From the NCBI GenBank assembly GCA_019828595.1, contig JAHQRK010000001.1, positions 2,356,001-2,420,000 of the forward strand: a DNA stretch of 64,000 nucleotides, in the 5' to 3' direction. Every line of letters begins with the position of its first letter. Position 1 is the first letter of the stretch. Both the position numbers and the translations under genes were made by a program. Source of the stretch: Aphanomyces cochlioides (lineage: Eukaryota > Oomycota > Saprolegniomycetes > Saprolegniales > Verrucalvaceae). The notes beneath the pieces are model-generated. The model had not been told where the DNA came from and made no database searches. It worked only from the letters and a program-made list of their open reading frames with translations. Below are positions 15,586 through 28,770 of this stretch, piece after piece.

Positions 15586-18500
15586 ATGAGCACTTGGGCT
15601 GCCATCAATCTTGGTCGCTCTGTATCGTCACCTTTGCGCACTTTAAAACGTGTTCGAAATGCAAGTGAGGATGTTACTATTGAGCAGGCAGGATCACCAG
15701 CCACAGCTTCGCCAAAGAAAAACAAAGGATCAATCCATAATGAAACCGAGGAGGCTCTGGAGGCCAGAATAACATCGTCATATGAGAGAGCCCTTCGCTC
15801 CCATAGTACACCCGAGGTAATAAATGGGCCTTCCAGCTTGGTAACATCGAATGACAGGTGGCAATATCAATGTACTCCGACATATTGGATTTCATTGCTT
15901 CGCTTGAGCACATTCCTTCAAGCACAACACGAAAGGTCATATACTTGTCCTTGAAAAATCTCGCTCAGTTGGAAGCTCGCTTTGAACCGCCTCTCTTGGA
16001 AGATGCATTGCAGCACTTTACTGAGGTTTGCTTCCTATCAAAAAGATTCCTCATTGATGGAAAGGCACTTGATGTTGATGGAACAGACTGTATTGTATGG
16101 TACGAGGCTGGGTGCATTTCTTATCGTCTGCAAAAGTACTGCATTGGATCAATTTTTATTTAATCAAAGCTAGATGGTCATTGTCGCGCATGCTACTTGA
16201 GAAGGCATTTAATATTGACTCAACCTTTTGGCCAACAGTCCACAAACTTGTGAATACGTTATATATCATTGGAGGTAAGTAAGGACTCCACTGACCTTTA
16301 TATGATGGTCTATCATAGACGAGCACGAGTGCCTTCGACTGGTCCAGCACATTCTGACTCATGATCCTTCGCACAGGGTTGCGACCGCTTTGCAATATTT
16401 GATCACAAATGAGGTCAAAAGCAAGTAATGATATATCTTATATTTTTCCATGTAAATTCTCGATAGTGTTGCTCTCCCTGACTGTGAAGAATCGGTGAGT
16501 GATTTGGTCAAGTGTCGTTTGGCTGCACAAAAGCCTTTTCCACAAGTCAATGCATCCATTGTTTATGAGCTCACAGATCCGTCGTGGGAAGCATTGGGAT
16601 GCCTACTCTTGGAAATATATGATTCTGTGCAGAATGAAGTAACAAATGATGCTTTCCAAGTCCCTGCATTCCATGTCCCAGTTCACATTCAGTTGAACTC
16701 TGTGATACAGGAAAGCAAAGATAATCACACAAAGCTCAAAGAATCGCAAGATGATAAAACATGCGATAGCATCCACGTTACGAATGTTTCGGAGGAGCAC
16801 GACGTTTGTTCACCCCAAGCTTCGTTAGCAGAGACCACTGTCATACAGCTTAATCAACATGAAACTGATGCTGTACCTCTCGAGGCCAGTCTGGACGAAT
16901 CTAAGCCCTCGTCACCATCATCTAATAGCCGCCGGACTTCGCATCGAACCTTAAAACGAATTCAAGATGAACAGCAAGCAGCACTGAGATTTGCGAAACA
17001 AAAAGACGTTTCATATCGTTTGATGGTACGCCTACACAAGACCTGCTCTGATGTACCCTAGGCATTTTTAAATGTGGAACACGAGGAAACACCGTCCTCC
17101 TTGTTCGATTCACCTACAATTGTCAAAATAAGTGACAATCGCAAGTACATTTCAATCATCCGGGAGGGTAACGAAAATAAATTGGTACTACTTGGAGATA
17201 TGCATGAATCTCTCCATCAAAATCAATCGCAGGAAGTATGTGTTGTTTCTTGTTACTTTGAATAAATCGAAGTAGGAGCCACTTAACAATATTTCTCGCA
17301 AGTCAGTTTTCAATGTATCATCCTTCTTGACTTCATTTGCATCCGGAGATACGTCGAACAAGTAAGTGAAACAGTGGGGTCATCTCAACACTATTCGAAA
17401 GAGGAATTGAGGATGTCATGATTAATTTCGTCGAGTTGTGCGCAGAAAATTACAACTTGAAATTGGGTGAAGGATTATTGGATGTTATTCTATGGATGAA
17501 CAAGTGTATTCATGAAGAACTAGTTTTCAATTTACCCTTGACAGGTAAGATCGGGCACGTATTGAGGAGTGTAAATGATGAAATTTTAGCACTGCCAAAA
17601 AAACTATCTCCAAAGGCTCGTCTTTACATCTTAGAAATTGAGGTCGACCAACTGGTATCACATTTTGATCCGTTGTGTCATAGCCATTTCGATCATACTG
17701 CTTCACTTCATCATAAGCAATGCCTCCTCGATCAAATCAAAATGGAAAATGATGTGGATGCTTTACTTACTCGAATACTTTGGTTACAAGTTCAGCTTGA
17801 CGAAAGATTACGCCATTTCGAGAGGACAAATGAAATACTCGCAGAGTTAGAAAAAAGACTCTTGGATGATATTCGACTAGCAAATGTCCAAGCATTTCCT
17901 GTTTTAACTTTTGAATCCATTGCGGCGAAAAAACGTCAGCTAGCTTTTGCCTCCCTGGCCACGACAGCTCGAAATCTGTTTCAGATGGTACTCTACACAG
18001 AAATCGTCTTTACTTTATGTTCAATAATCGTAGGAAGAGAAGGAGAAGGAAATTGTAGACCTACTTTTGCCACATTACGACCCTGATTTAGGTAGAGCTG
18101 GCCACATAGAAGATTTGGTGAAAGACTTCCGAATATCTTTGGTAATACATACGTTGCGCTGCTTTTCTAACTTCTTGTTTAGATACATTCAAATGAAAGT
18201 TGGCCTTCTGATGGTGACGCCTCAAAGTTGAGAACTGATGCACCACTATTGAAAATTCTTTTGAAATGTCTTTGCCGTCGACAAAGCTTCGACAAATGTT
18301 TTCAAGTTCTTGTTCTTTGCCTATTTTACGCCTTGCAGCCATTAAAGGAAGAAGTAAGTTTATTGCAAAGCCATTTTCATTCCATTTTAGTCTGTACCTG
18401 ATCGAACGACTGTTCAATGCGTTAACTATATTATTGCTCAATTATACGTAGTCGTTGAAAAACCACTTCAGAAGCCTGAAGCTTACACGGAACTTTTGGA

Positions 18501-21500
18501 CTTTTGTTGCTTTGCATGTCGCGATAGCGTCCTTAAGCACTACCACTCGTCAAAATTATTGCTCAGAATGACTCGTTTAGTCAGCCCTTTGCATGTCGTT
18601 CGGTTTGTGGGTAAAATTCTTCAAGACAGTTATTCGATTCGCTGGAATCTAAAGCCAAATCAAGAAACAGTGTCCACTATTTTGACAGCCTTGGAGCAAA
18701 TAAACCGAAGATTTTCGCTATCGATGTCATCGTCAGAAAGGTTGATTGATGCAGGTTTAGCAAAATCATTGAGTGCTCCAATTGCTCACTTGCTTAAACA
18801 CCAAATTGAGGCTGGAAAATACAACATTATGTCGAGGTAGAAATCGAGTCATTGATGCGCTAATATGGTGTAGGCATTTGTTGTATGCGTCGTGTTCTGC
18901 TTTTGCCTTGGTGTGGAATGATATTCACAAAGGGAAATATGTTGATTGTGCCGATTTAGTCAGATTACTTCATGAAATGATGACATCAGGGGATGGACTG
19001 CAACGACAAGGAGTTTGCGCACTGTCATGTGAAGGTTATAACTTCTTGGAAATTGCAAAATATATGCTTTTGCAGTCAGATGAAAACGTGGAATGTGAAC
19101 TGGCCCAGTGTTATTATTGCTTGTACGGGTATGGATTGCTAAGCTCGTGTCAAAATCATCATGGCGATGAGGCACCAAAGAGGACAAAAGATAAAGATCA
19201 TATCATGGAGCTCTTTGACTTTTGTCAGAAGGTTGAAAGCAAACTAGTCCGAAAAGAGAGCGCTGTCTTGTTTGAAAACGTTTTGGATTTGCCCGACACG
19301 AAAAGTATCCTGCAGTCTTTGGTACCTTCCAGTGGTAAGTGCTCAGCATAGAAATGAAGTATTTGACCTTTCGGCAGACTTTCAGAGTACTCTTTCAAAA
19401 TACATGAACCCCATAGCATCAAACGAAGTCCATAAATTGAGTCCGCTAAGCTGGAAAAATGTCGAAGCAGTTGAAAGTAATTCAATGGGCGAGTTATGGT
19501 TTGAATTAGCGACCAATTTCATACTACCCAAAGTCAAAAGGAGGGGAAGGGATTATACTCAATTACTGGACTACGAATCCCAGTGTTTCAAGTATGTGAG
19601 TTATTTGCGTAACGACATTTTTCTTCATCCTGGTCGTGCTGAATCATATCACTTAATGGCTTCATGTTTAAAAACTTTACGTACACTAGTCGTGGATCAT
19701 TGGATAGTTGCGTGGCTCAATTACAATTACCCCCAAAGTACCATACCTATTGAATTATCTAGCCACGGAATGATAACCTTTCAAGAAGTCACTGCCAACT
19801 CATTCTTTGGCAGGTTTATTGCCTGGATTGAAGATGTGCAAAAAGCTGATGATGATGAAACAAGCCAACAAGAAGTCGTATACAGATCTCGTGAGATGTC
19901 ATTGTTTTATTCACGTTACGTGAGCGTCCTCAGTGAGCTGACATTCCGCTGCTATGATATGGCAGCGGCGCTTGACCTAGATCTTGCAGGTGAATGCTAC
20001 GAAGATGCTGGTTACCTCGCTTGGAATATGATTTCAGAAAAGGTTCAGAATCGAAGTCACTTGTGCATGCTGGCAAGAAAATATTTCGAACTTGGCTTGC
20101 AGAATATTGATGGCGATGATGCAGCGTCATTTAGATTGAACTATATGCTAGGAAAAACTGTCAAGAAACACCAGAAAACATGTAGTGGACCCCCGCACGC
20201 ATGGGAATCAATCCTTGAATACTTTCACAGGGCCGAGACACATCGCCAGAATGCAGAGCTTGAGTCACTCCCTCATGCATTTTACCATTTACACGCTTGT
20301 CGGTTGAAGTTACTCCTAGGTTCTGTTGACAAGACTGGCGCGAAACAATCGTATCATGATCTAACACCATCTCCAGAAGTTTTGCACTTAGTCAATTTAT
20401 TCTTTTATAAGAAGAAGTCGAACAAGAGCTCTGAAACCAGTGCGGCTGACCTTGAACTTTCGAGAGATGCGATTACTATTTTCATCCAAAGAGAGGACAC
20501 ACGATGGATAGCAAGACAGCATCTTTTGTGGAACTGCTTGGATGCCCTGGAAAATATACCACAAGAAGACCGTTACTTTCATCCAGCTTATTACATGTAT
20601 GCTTGGGGACTGAAAGTCGGCCGAGTACTAATGGATAACTCAAGCGAAAAATGGCACGAAAGATTTTCGATCTCGACAGCTATAAAAGCAATGAAACCAC
20701 TGTTTGATAGAAAGAGGCATCAAGTGGTTGCAATATGGCTCTCAGAATCAGAAACACATAAATTGGAAGAGCTTCATCAGCGTCAATCTAAATATGACCG
20801 TTTGCGTCTCAAGTATTTTTCGTTCTATCTTGATCTGTTGACAATGGCAGGAGATAGTCAGGTAAGCTGGAATCATGCTATTCGCATAATAAGATTTCTT
20901 GGCAGAGAGTGTCAGACCTCACTAGTTGGGTCATTACGAGCAAAGAAGAGCATTGGGTCATAGATGCAATGCTCCTCCAAGCACTCGGCACTAGCAGTTA
21001 TTTGGCCCGTGGGAAGTTACTTGACTTGTATTTAAAATGCTTATTTCCTGGTCAAGAAGAGTCAAACTTTCAGCAAAGAATATACACGCATTTGAATCGA
21101 ACATATTCTGTGTACATGGAGTACAATGAAGCATGGTATCGTGTAAGAACATCTAATGAGTAAGTATGGTCGGTACTTAAATAATAAACTCTATATGCAT
21201 AGGCAAAGCATGGGAAATTGTTTGTGGGAAGTAGCAATGTCATATGCACTTTATATTGTCATTCATGACCAACACGTTGAATGGTGTGACCAAGCTGTAG
21301 CCCATGTTGAAAAGCAACTCATTAATTACTCTCAATCTGTGGCAACTGGTCATGAAAATCTCTTGTTCGAGTTGTACCAAGAATTGAGAATGGAAGAGCA
21401 ACCTTATTGGCCAACCTTGGTTGATGAAGCACTGAACTTTTGTTCTTTGAAATGGCCCGATAAAACAAAGCCCAAAGGAAAACCACCAGTTCCAAGATCG

Positions 21501-21524
21501 AAACTACGATTCCTCTCAAATTAG
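15586..21524 (+). CDS. CABIN1/HIR3-like TPR protein of the HIRA complex
   Basis: CABIN1 (animals) and Hir3 (yeast) are large TPR scaffolds of the HIRA complex, which deposits histone H3.3/H4 independently of replication. The start ATG 15586 gives MSTWAAINLGRSV and a helix EALEARITSSYERAL, joined over an intron (about 15816-15857) to VAISMYSDILDFIASL. Diagnostic family blocks follow: DGTDCIVWYEAGCISYRLQK (about 16080-16135) and AFNIDSTFWPTVHKLVNTLY (about 16207-16265). Long alpha-helical exons run to 21524, including a 563-codon frame from 19272 with several TPR-like helices (for example YDMAAALDLDLAGECYEDAG). At least twelve short introns interrupt it; total length is roughly 1,750-1,900 residues, near the family's usual size. 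The C-terminus (KPKGKPPVPRSK) is basic. Function is inferred from the N-terminal match. Confidence 0.8.
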
Positions 21525-21761
21525 CCTTTGTCGTTATAGCATTGAACAATGTCAACTGTACAAACTGAACATGTCCTTAATGATGGAAGGCTATAGTCAT
21601 TTTCCGAAAATTAAGAAGCAACATATATGGACTATATATGGACTACCCTTTTTTATGCAGAATTATAGTTCCATTGCACGTGCATATCTTTCTGAAATCA
21701 TCGCGAGAAGTGCTCTAATACTGATCACGACGAAACGGAATCAGTCAGTTTTAGATTCTGA

Positions 21762-23922
21762 TTAAATAGGTTTATTCGCGACTATAGTCGATTGTGCGCG
21801 AGCTGATTTGGGTCTCTGGGGCAGTCGACGGCGCATACCCCCTTGCGAATCGACGAGTAAATCCTTCTTCTTATAAAATGATGTCTTGGTGCTTGGTACT
21901 TTATTGCGTGGGGCGCATTCCTGAGGACGATTATCACAAAGTGTCAACTCAGTATTTTTTCCAACGGATGTAGGATGCAAGCATAATTGAGGGGACAACA
22001 TTGAGACTTCGGATTTCACTTGATGCGCTTCGTCCAAAATGTAGCACGGTGGGACCTCACGGAAACCAGTCTTCGAGTTTGTAGCATCATTTGCAACTAC
22101 ATTGCCCGAGGTATTGGATTGCGCAACTACGTAACGTAACCCTTCATCGCTATTTGAGGCACAGTTTGTTTTATCGCTGTCGAGCTCGTCATTTGTTTGG
22201 GAATTGTTTGAAGGGTGGACTGACTGATACATTTTGCCATGGACATCAAAGGCCAATATCTCGTTGTCATGCATTACAACTTCAGTGTTTGAATATATCA
22301 AATTAGTAGGTTGTGACGCTACAAAATCAATAGTGGGTAGATTCTAAAGGCAATTATACCCGGTTGAACATGTGCTGGCTGGGGCACAGACGGTCTAGCT
22401 GAAACAGGCCGTTTTAAGCGTGGCCCACAATTCAACTTAGCAGCTTCTTTTGCCAACTTTGTATGCTTAGGGCTCGTATTTTCCGCCTAATTTCGATTAT
22501 GTCGCCGTCAGATTTAATTACACACTGGAGTCATCATTTCGAACAAGTTTGAACCACGAGAAACTCGATTCAAGACACGAGCATGGTGCTGCAACTGGGA
22601 GCGCACTTGATCTACCGAGTATTTAACTTCATTACGAATGATGTCGACGCGTGCATTCAGTTGATCTTGGGCAGACTAGATCAACATAAAGTTGGTGGCA
22701 ATCTTTCTCCGATTTTCAAACCTTTATTCCCATGCTCATTTCTTGTAGCTGTAACCTTGTTTGGCTCTACTGACTATGACGGATGTGAATCGGTAATGCT
22801 AGTACCACTTGATTGCCGAGAGCAAATTCCGCCTTCTCATGTAATTTTGATGACTCTGTCAGCTGTTCCTTAAGCTGAGAGACAACAACAATTGTTCGAC
22901 TCGCAGTCATCTCAATGGTTGCTTGGATTTTGTTAAGACGTTGCGTCAAATTTAGCATTTCATCTTGAACTGATCGCCACGCATCTTGCATAGTTGAGAC
23001 TAGCATTGCTGTTTCAGCCTGTTGTTGGCGCAATTGTTTGGTATGCTTTGCTAAGTGTTAACAAGCGTAGGTTTGTATTTATTTTACCTCTTCGACGCAT
23101 TGACTAATTTTCGCCTCAACAAAACGCTCGAAATCTGTCATTTTCTCTTCTGCTTCACTTCTTAGAGCGCACTGTAAGTAAGCAATTTCCGATAAGAGGC
23201 GAGTGTTTTGTTGTTTCTCCACAACAGTCAAATTTCGCTTGATTAAGTCCATTTCGGTGAGTATAGTCGTTGGCACACGGTTTTCCTTTGGCGTGATTGT
23301 TGAACTTATTACCGATGCGGCGGTCAGCGGAGCTGGTTGATTGATCACTGCACAACAACGGGTTGTCCAGTGGGAGATTTCATGCAACTGGGCAATGATA
23401 TCACTAACAAACCGGGGCAAGTCGTAAGGTTGGATGGAAGTAGTGCGGATGGTAATCGGACAGCGATATCCCTCGACACGTGCCATAAGAGCTAGCGTTT
23501 GACGGCAGTGATTGCACTGGCTGTGTAGTTTGGCCACCACACTGCACTATTCTTAGACTTCTGTGGCTTTTCAAAATCTGAATCAATTTCGTCAATCATT
23601 CAATTACAACCAGGCATGAACTGGGTAATTGAACCATTTATCGACTGAGCACATTTAAATTTAACGAGATCTCACCGCCATCTTCATTTTTGAGATCATC
23701 TACTGCGTTAGTCAAAACGATAAACAAAATGCAACTGTGTTGAGCATGATGCAACCTTTTCTTCGAGCCCACTAGAACAGAATCAACTACCCATAGGATC
23801 ACAATCAAGTATATCACGAGATTTCGCGAGCCGCGACTCTCATTGGAGATTGACTGCTGTTCTTCAGAGTACTTTTTTATCATTAACCTGTGTCTCGGTA
23901 GCTCCAAAGAAGTTTGCTGCAA
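21762..23922 (-). CDS. Uncharacterised coiled-coil protein
   Basis: Several minus-strand exons belong together. The C-terminal exon (22301-21762) is Ser/Asn-rich and ends with a basic GGMRRRLPQRPKSARAQS segment. Upstream exons are coiled coil: 23033-22767 (SVQDEMLNLTQRLNKIQATI, VVVSQLKEQLTESSKLHEKA) and 23540-23079 (LIKRNLTVVEKQQNTRLLSE, FERFVEAKISQCVEEVK). A cysteine-rich patch (QCNHCRQTLALMA) lies near 23510. The 5' end is unsure: candidate starts are ATG 23595 (MIDEIDSDFEKPQ) or exons at 23922-23638 (KKYSEEQQSISNESRGS, VDDLKNEDGG), whose hydrophobic stretch is probably an intron read through. No family recognised; a cytoskeletal role would be a guess. Confidence 0.55.
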
Positions 23923-23989
23923 TGATGTTCTTTTGGATAATAAGAGTGTTGATCTTTGACTAAATTTACCAATCCTGTAGGTTTTGAGG

Positions 23990-26610
23990 ATGACAGATCG
24001 GCCTGGAGGACCCGCGTCTCGCTTAGTGCTTGAAGAGACTGAACTTGAGCATATTCGAAGCTTTTACATGAGCAATTATCTCAGCGATGTCGTTTTGGTA
24101 TTCCCTCCGTCAGAGAGTTCGGAAGCATCACACTCTATCCTGGAATCTAACACCACAACAGTGAGCTTACCAGCTCACCGAATGATTCTGTCTCTTCGAT
24201 CTCGTGCTTTTCGAACAGCTTTTAAAGAAAGCTCTACGGGCTATACAAGTTCAGCTTTGGGGGAAAAGCGTCTTCGATTGCCTCTGAAAATGGTCATTCA
24301 GAACACCTCGCATCTTGTGTTCAAAGAACTTCTGAGGTTCATGTACACAGGCACGCTACATCCGCCTGGGTACACTTCGTCCTCAAGAGAACAAGTGGAC
24401 GCAGAATTAAGAAATACTTTTTGGATCGAATTGCTGAAGGCAGCGACACGGTAAGACTCTTGTGAGAGTACAGTAATCAATAATCACATTCTGCAGCTAC
24501 GAGGTGCCATCCTTGTGCATTATCTGCATAGATGAGCTTGAGAAATTAATTTCTGAGCATCCTCAGCAGATCATGGAGATTCTTCATTTGGTCGACTCCG
24601 ACTCGACCCACGAGATTGACTCGAGCGAAGTAATACAAGCAACCGAACGACTGATTGACCATTGCATGTCAATACTTATTGCTATGACCGACTCTGACTT
24701 GAAAAAGTATTATTTCACCATTTTGTTTATTTCAATGTGATTTACGTAGAATTATGCAGTCTACCTTATGCTCCACTGATCGACTTTTGAGTATTTACCG
24801 ACAGCGTTCCCAAACTCCTCTGATTTCTGCGATCAAACACCAAAATTTCCGCGTGGTGGATGCTCTTTTGGTTCGTCTTCACTGTTTAATTATTACTTGA
24901 ATTTTGCTTAGACTGCCTCCGATGAAGACGCAGCCTTATCTAAAGCCGACAATGAGGGCATCTTACCACTTGAAGCAGCATTAATCACTGCGAATGATGC
25001 AATTATTCGACGCCTCTTGGTTCCGTCAAATGTATCGTGGATGGTCCTCAGCAATTCACTCAACGGATGGTTCTTAATGGCATGTGCAAGTGGAAATGTT
25101 TTGCATTGCAAAATTCTCGTTGAATTACATCATGCTGATGTGAATCTTATTTCATCTGTGGGTGCAAATGAAGACTTTGGGAAGGGTCAGACTCCACTGC
25201 ATATTGCCAGGTATATTTTAGCGAAATATTCCTCTGAAAAACTTTCAGTCGATTTGGCCATGCTGAGATTGCTCGATACTTATTATCACAGAATGCAGTA
25301 GCCAATTTTCAGGATGAAGAAGGGAACACACCGCTGCATTATGCGAGCAATGCGGTACAGAATCACACGCGAGTATATGACGGACCTCACGACCATAGAT
25401 GGTAGCTGAGGTCTTTCTCTCTCATGGAGGGAAGTGTAATCCAAATATTCCCAATACCCGAGGACAAGTCGCTCTACATTATGCAGCCACTAGGTAATTC
25501 GTGCATTTTGTTGTTGATAAACCATGCTTCTACAGAGGAGACATTGGTGTTGTAAACTTGTTGCTTCATCACGGAGCAGATCTCAGTATCGTTGACGAAG
25601 AAGGACAGGTTTGTAAGCTATGTCGTAATTTCATTTATGTTTGCTAGTCGGCGTTCCATGTGGCCGCTGCCAGCGGCTACGCTTCTGTCGTACTGATTTT
25701 ACTCAAACTGAGTGAAGATAGATTGTCGAAACATGAAGCACCTCCTTCGCCAACCAACACAGATGCTGCCGAACCCCAAGGAGAGAGCGATGTAGAGTCT
25801 GAGTTCAACATCAACGCTGAAGATTACAAAAGTGAGTTAATTTAACCTATGGAGCTAATTCTCATGGCCACATGACAGACAATACTGCTTTACATTTGGC
25901 AGCAATGGCCCCACAAACGCGCGTGGAAAAAATTCTTCAAGTTTTACTCGAGAACGGGGCAAATCCTAATCGTGTCAATTGGTTTGGTAAGATGAAACCA
26001 CTCGAAAACTCCTGACTTCGAATTAGGGTACACACCATTGCACCTATTTTGTGCCCATCACGATGGTCCTGTGTCTGTGGTTGATATGTTCGTAAGTGCA
26101 AAGCATATTTACCCATTTTAGCTATCGTAGATTGAACATGGTACGGATATTACGAGTCAAAGTCTCGACGGTAGTACTCCTTTGCATTTGTCAGTGGGAA
26201 AAGCTAGTAAAGCTATTTCTATCGCGCTTGTTCGTGCAGGGGCTCCAGTCTACGTCCAGGACGTAGCAGGTTGTGCTTTTGTGTGGGCTTTCAAAGTTCA
26301 TGTGGTCTGTGTAGGACGAAGCGTGGTAAATCTGGCTGAGAGTACATCTCAAGGCGTCATGGTCGTGCCTCTCTTGCTAAATGTGAACACTCCACCTCCG
26401 TGGATGGCAGATGATGGAGTTCAAGAATGTTTGAGCTGTGGCGAAGGATTTGGAATGGCAACGCGAAAACATCATTGCCGCCATTGCGGGCGGATTGTTT
26501 GTGGCAAGTGTTCGACAAATCGAATTCCATTGCCCAAGTTTGACCAGCCCACCGCTGCTCGAGTATGCGATATATGTTTTGACGTGCTTTCATTTCGAAA
26601 GCTGATGTAA
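23990..26610 (+). CDS. BTB-ankyrin-FYVE protein (ANKFY1/Rabankyrin-like)
   Basis: The start ATG 23990 (MTDRPGGPASR) is followed by a BTB domain: YLSDVVLVFP, LPAHRMILSLRSRAFR and LLRFMYTGTL (24080-24360), typical of a dimerisation or Cullin-3-binding module. From about 24800 come ankyrin repeats, for example TPLISAIKHQNFRVVDALL, GQTPLHIAR, GNTPLHYAS, ALHLAAMAP and TPLHLSVGKAS. The C-terminus (26398-26590) is a complete FYVE zinc finger with WMAD, RKHHCRHCG and RVC motifs and eight Cys/His ligands, which binds phosphatidylinositol 3-phosphate on early endosomes. This order is that of Rabankyrin-5/ANKFY1, a Rab5 effector in macropinocytosis. About ten introns of 40-60 nt; stop 26608-26610. It ends only 49 bp before the next start. 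Confidence 0.88.
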
Positions 26611-26659
26611 AAATCAAATTATCTCTGATTCCATTTTATTTTCGGTTGGACAAGTCTTG

Positions 26660-28449
26660 ATGAGCTTGAAAAGTAACCACGCCACCATTTCAGGTCATCC
26701 GGATAATGTAGTCAATAATTTTAGCCAATAGAAATGTTCAGCTTAGCTTTGCAAATAACGAAGACGAAAGCGACGTCGCTGAGAGTCGAATGGAACGGAG
26801 CGAACAGAAGAATGCACTGATAGCACATGGAAGAGAAGTTCTGGAGCTGTATAGGGGGAATAAGAATGGCTTTTCGGACCAGACTCCTTCTGCTCCCCAA
26901 AATGGCAAGACTTTGCAGTCACACGGTCTCATCGCGGAACTCCCTCCTCGCCAGGATAAACTGTGGGAAGCCATTGTTCACGCACACCAACAGAACAGCC
27001 AATTGTCTGATGCTATCGAACGCAATGCGCTGAAGCTTGTTGATTACATTCTTGAGAGCGACAAGGCATCATCAAGTAACTTGGCCCATTTATCGGCTCC
27101 TATTGCATCAACACTCCGTGAGCTATTCAAGCGCAAGAACCACCTCGAAAAGTCCACACTCGAAGATATTAAGGTGACTCACTTGCGCTTCTGTGTGTTT
27201 AATACCTGCAATTTATAGAGGCTTGGGCCGCCTCTTATTATAGAATTGGGCGGCACAGTGGAGAACTGGATTTCCAACGCTCAGCTTCAAACGCTCCTCG
27301 AATCTAGAACAGCCTCATTGCAAGATGAAATCAAGCAAGCACACCATAAAATCGAAGTTCTTGAGATCAAATTGAATGCTTACAAAGTACAACTGCAGCA
27401 AACATCAACCTTGGGAATTGCTCCGACATCGCAGAGCTCACATCATGACTCTACGCCCACCACGAGCATTTCCAGTCCATCCACAACACTCTCGCCCAAG
27501 GAAGATACAAAGCTCCAAGAAAAAGATGCATTGATTGCAGCACTCAAAGAAACCCTAGACGAAGTTGCTCGAGAATCTTCTCGCATGGAGAAATTGATTG
27601 TTACTCAAATGGACACAATCGCAGAGCTCAAGCAAGCAGCAGCGTCATCTCAAGCGTCTTTATCAGCTACGAGTAAGTGTATTTGGTCGCTTCTCTCATT
27701 GTTTTCATTTAGCAATTGCAGATCAAAACACTGATTCTCAGCAGAGCGAAGGGGGTATTGAAGAAACTATTCCTGAAGATGATGGCCATGTGCACAAGAT
27801 TGAAGACTTCGAAACACCTCTGCCTCCTGGCTGGGAAATGCGAGTGACCAACAGTGGAAACGTCTATTTCGTGCATGCAAAGTCAAAAGTCACGACATGG
27901 GTTGATCCTCGCACACATCCTATTCAGGTTGCAGAGGCAATAAGCAACACAACAACCTTTATCCCCGCTCCGTCCACTCATTACTCAATCGAATTTCACG
28001 ACAAACGGCGAATCGGTATCCTTTTCCAGCCGAACACTCCTCTCGACCATGGAGCTGCCGTCCGACGTGTACTTGACGAAACACCAGCAGCCTTGGCAAA
28101 ACAAATTCAACCAGGTGAGAATGAAATCATTGTTTACTGACTTCAACTGTCGTCAAGGTCACCAACTGGTCGCTGTGAATGGTCATCAAATTCAAGACGC
28201 CTCATTTAAACACGTCATGCTACTTTTGCAAGGTGGCTTTCGGCCACTCACTCTAACGTTTGATCGTGTCGTGCGAGGTACTGTATTTGTCATACTTGCA
28301 ATGATGAAATGTGGATAGAACACGCCGATACCAATGCCAACGAGAAGCAACAAGTGTCACCCCAAGAATATTCGCTCGCTGACAAGATCATCACGAGTGT
28401 TTTTTCAATGATGTGGTCTCTACCAGAGGAGCCCGTCGAGCACATTTAA
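26660..28449 (+). CDS. Coiled-coil, WW and PDZ domain protein
   Basis: I place the start at ATG 26660 (MSLK), joined across a 52-nt intron (26673-26724) to [20 protein letters not shown]; the in-frame ATG 26790 is an alternative. Helical segments follow ([40 protein letters not shown], 27300-27400) with a Ser/Thr-rich linker (27425-27500). A WW domain at about 27825-27920 (LPPGWEMRV...WVDPRTH) has both tryptophans and the final proline and would bind proline-rich ligands. A PDZ-like domain follows, 27985-28275 ([35 protein letters not shown]), split by an intron at about 28114-28157. The last exon ends EEPVEHI with TAA at 28447-28449. It is probably a cytoplasmic adaptor; no orthologue is recognised. 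Confidence 0.75.
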
Positions 28450-28770
28450 GTATTTAAAAAAGATCGATCCCTGTTGTCGTTCCTTTCAAGTGAATTCTTG
28501 TCTTAAAGAGAATCGAGTCAGCAGTGGCGCAAGTTTTCATCGAGTCATGTGCTCGTCAGCAGTCCGAATTTGACGCTGATATTTACGTTGTGTCCAGTTG
28601 CCAGAAACTTTCGACGACATTTTCAAATCATAAGCCTTCGTGTTTCTCTCTCAAGGAACAAAATTTGTTCCGAAATTAAAACCTGATAAAGTTAGCACCA
28701 ATGAGGAAACGGCTGACGGCTGAAAGTGCACTGTACGACCATATTCATTTTCAAAATATCCACGGAGAAG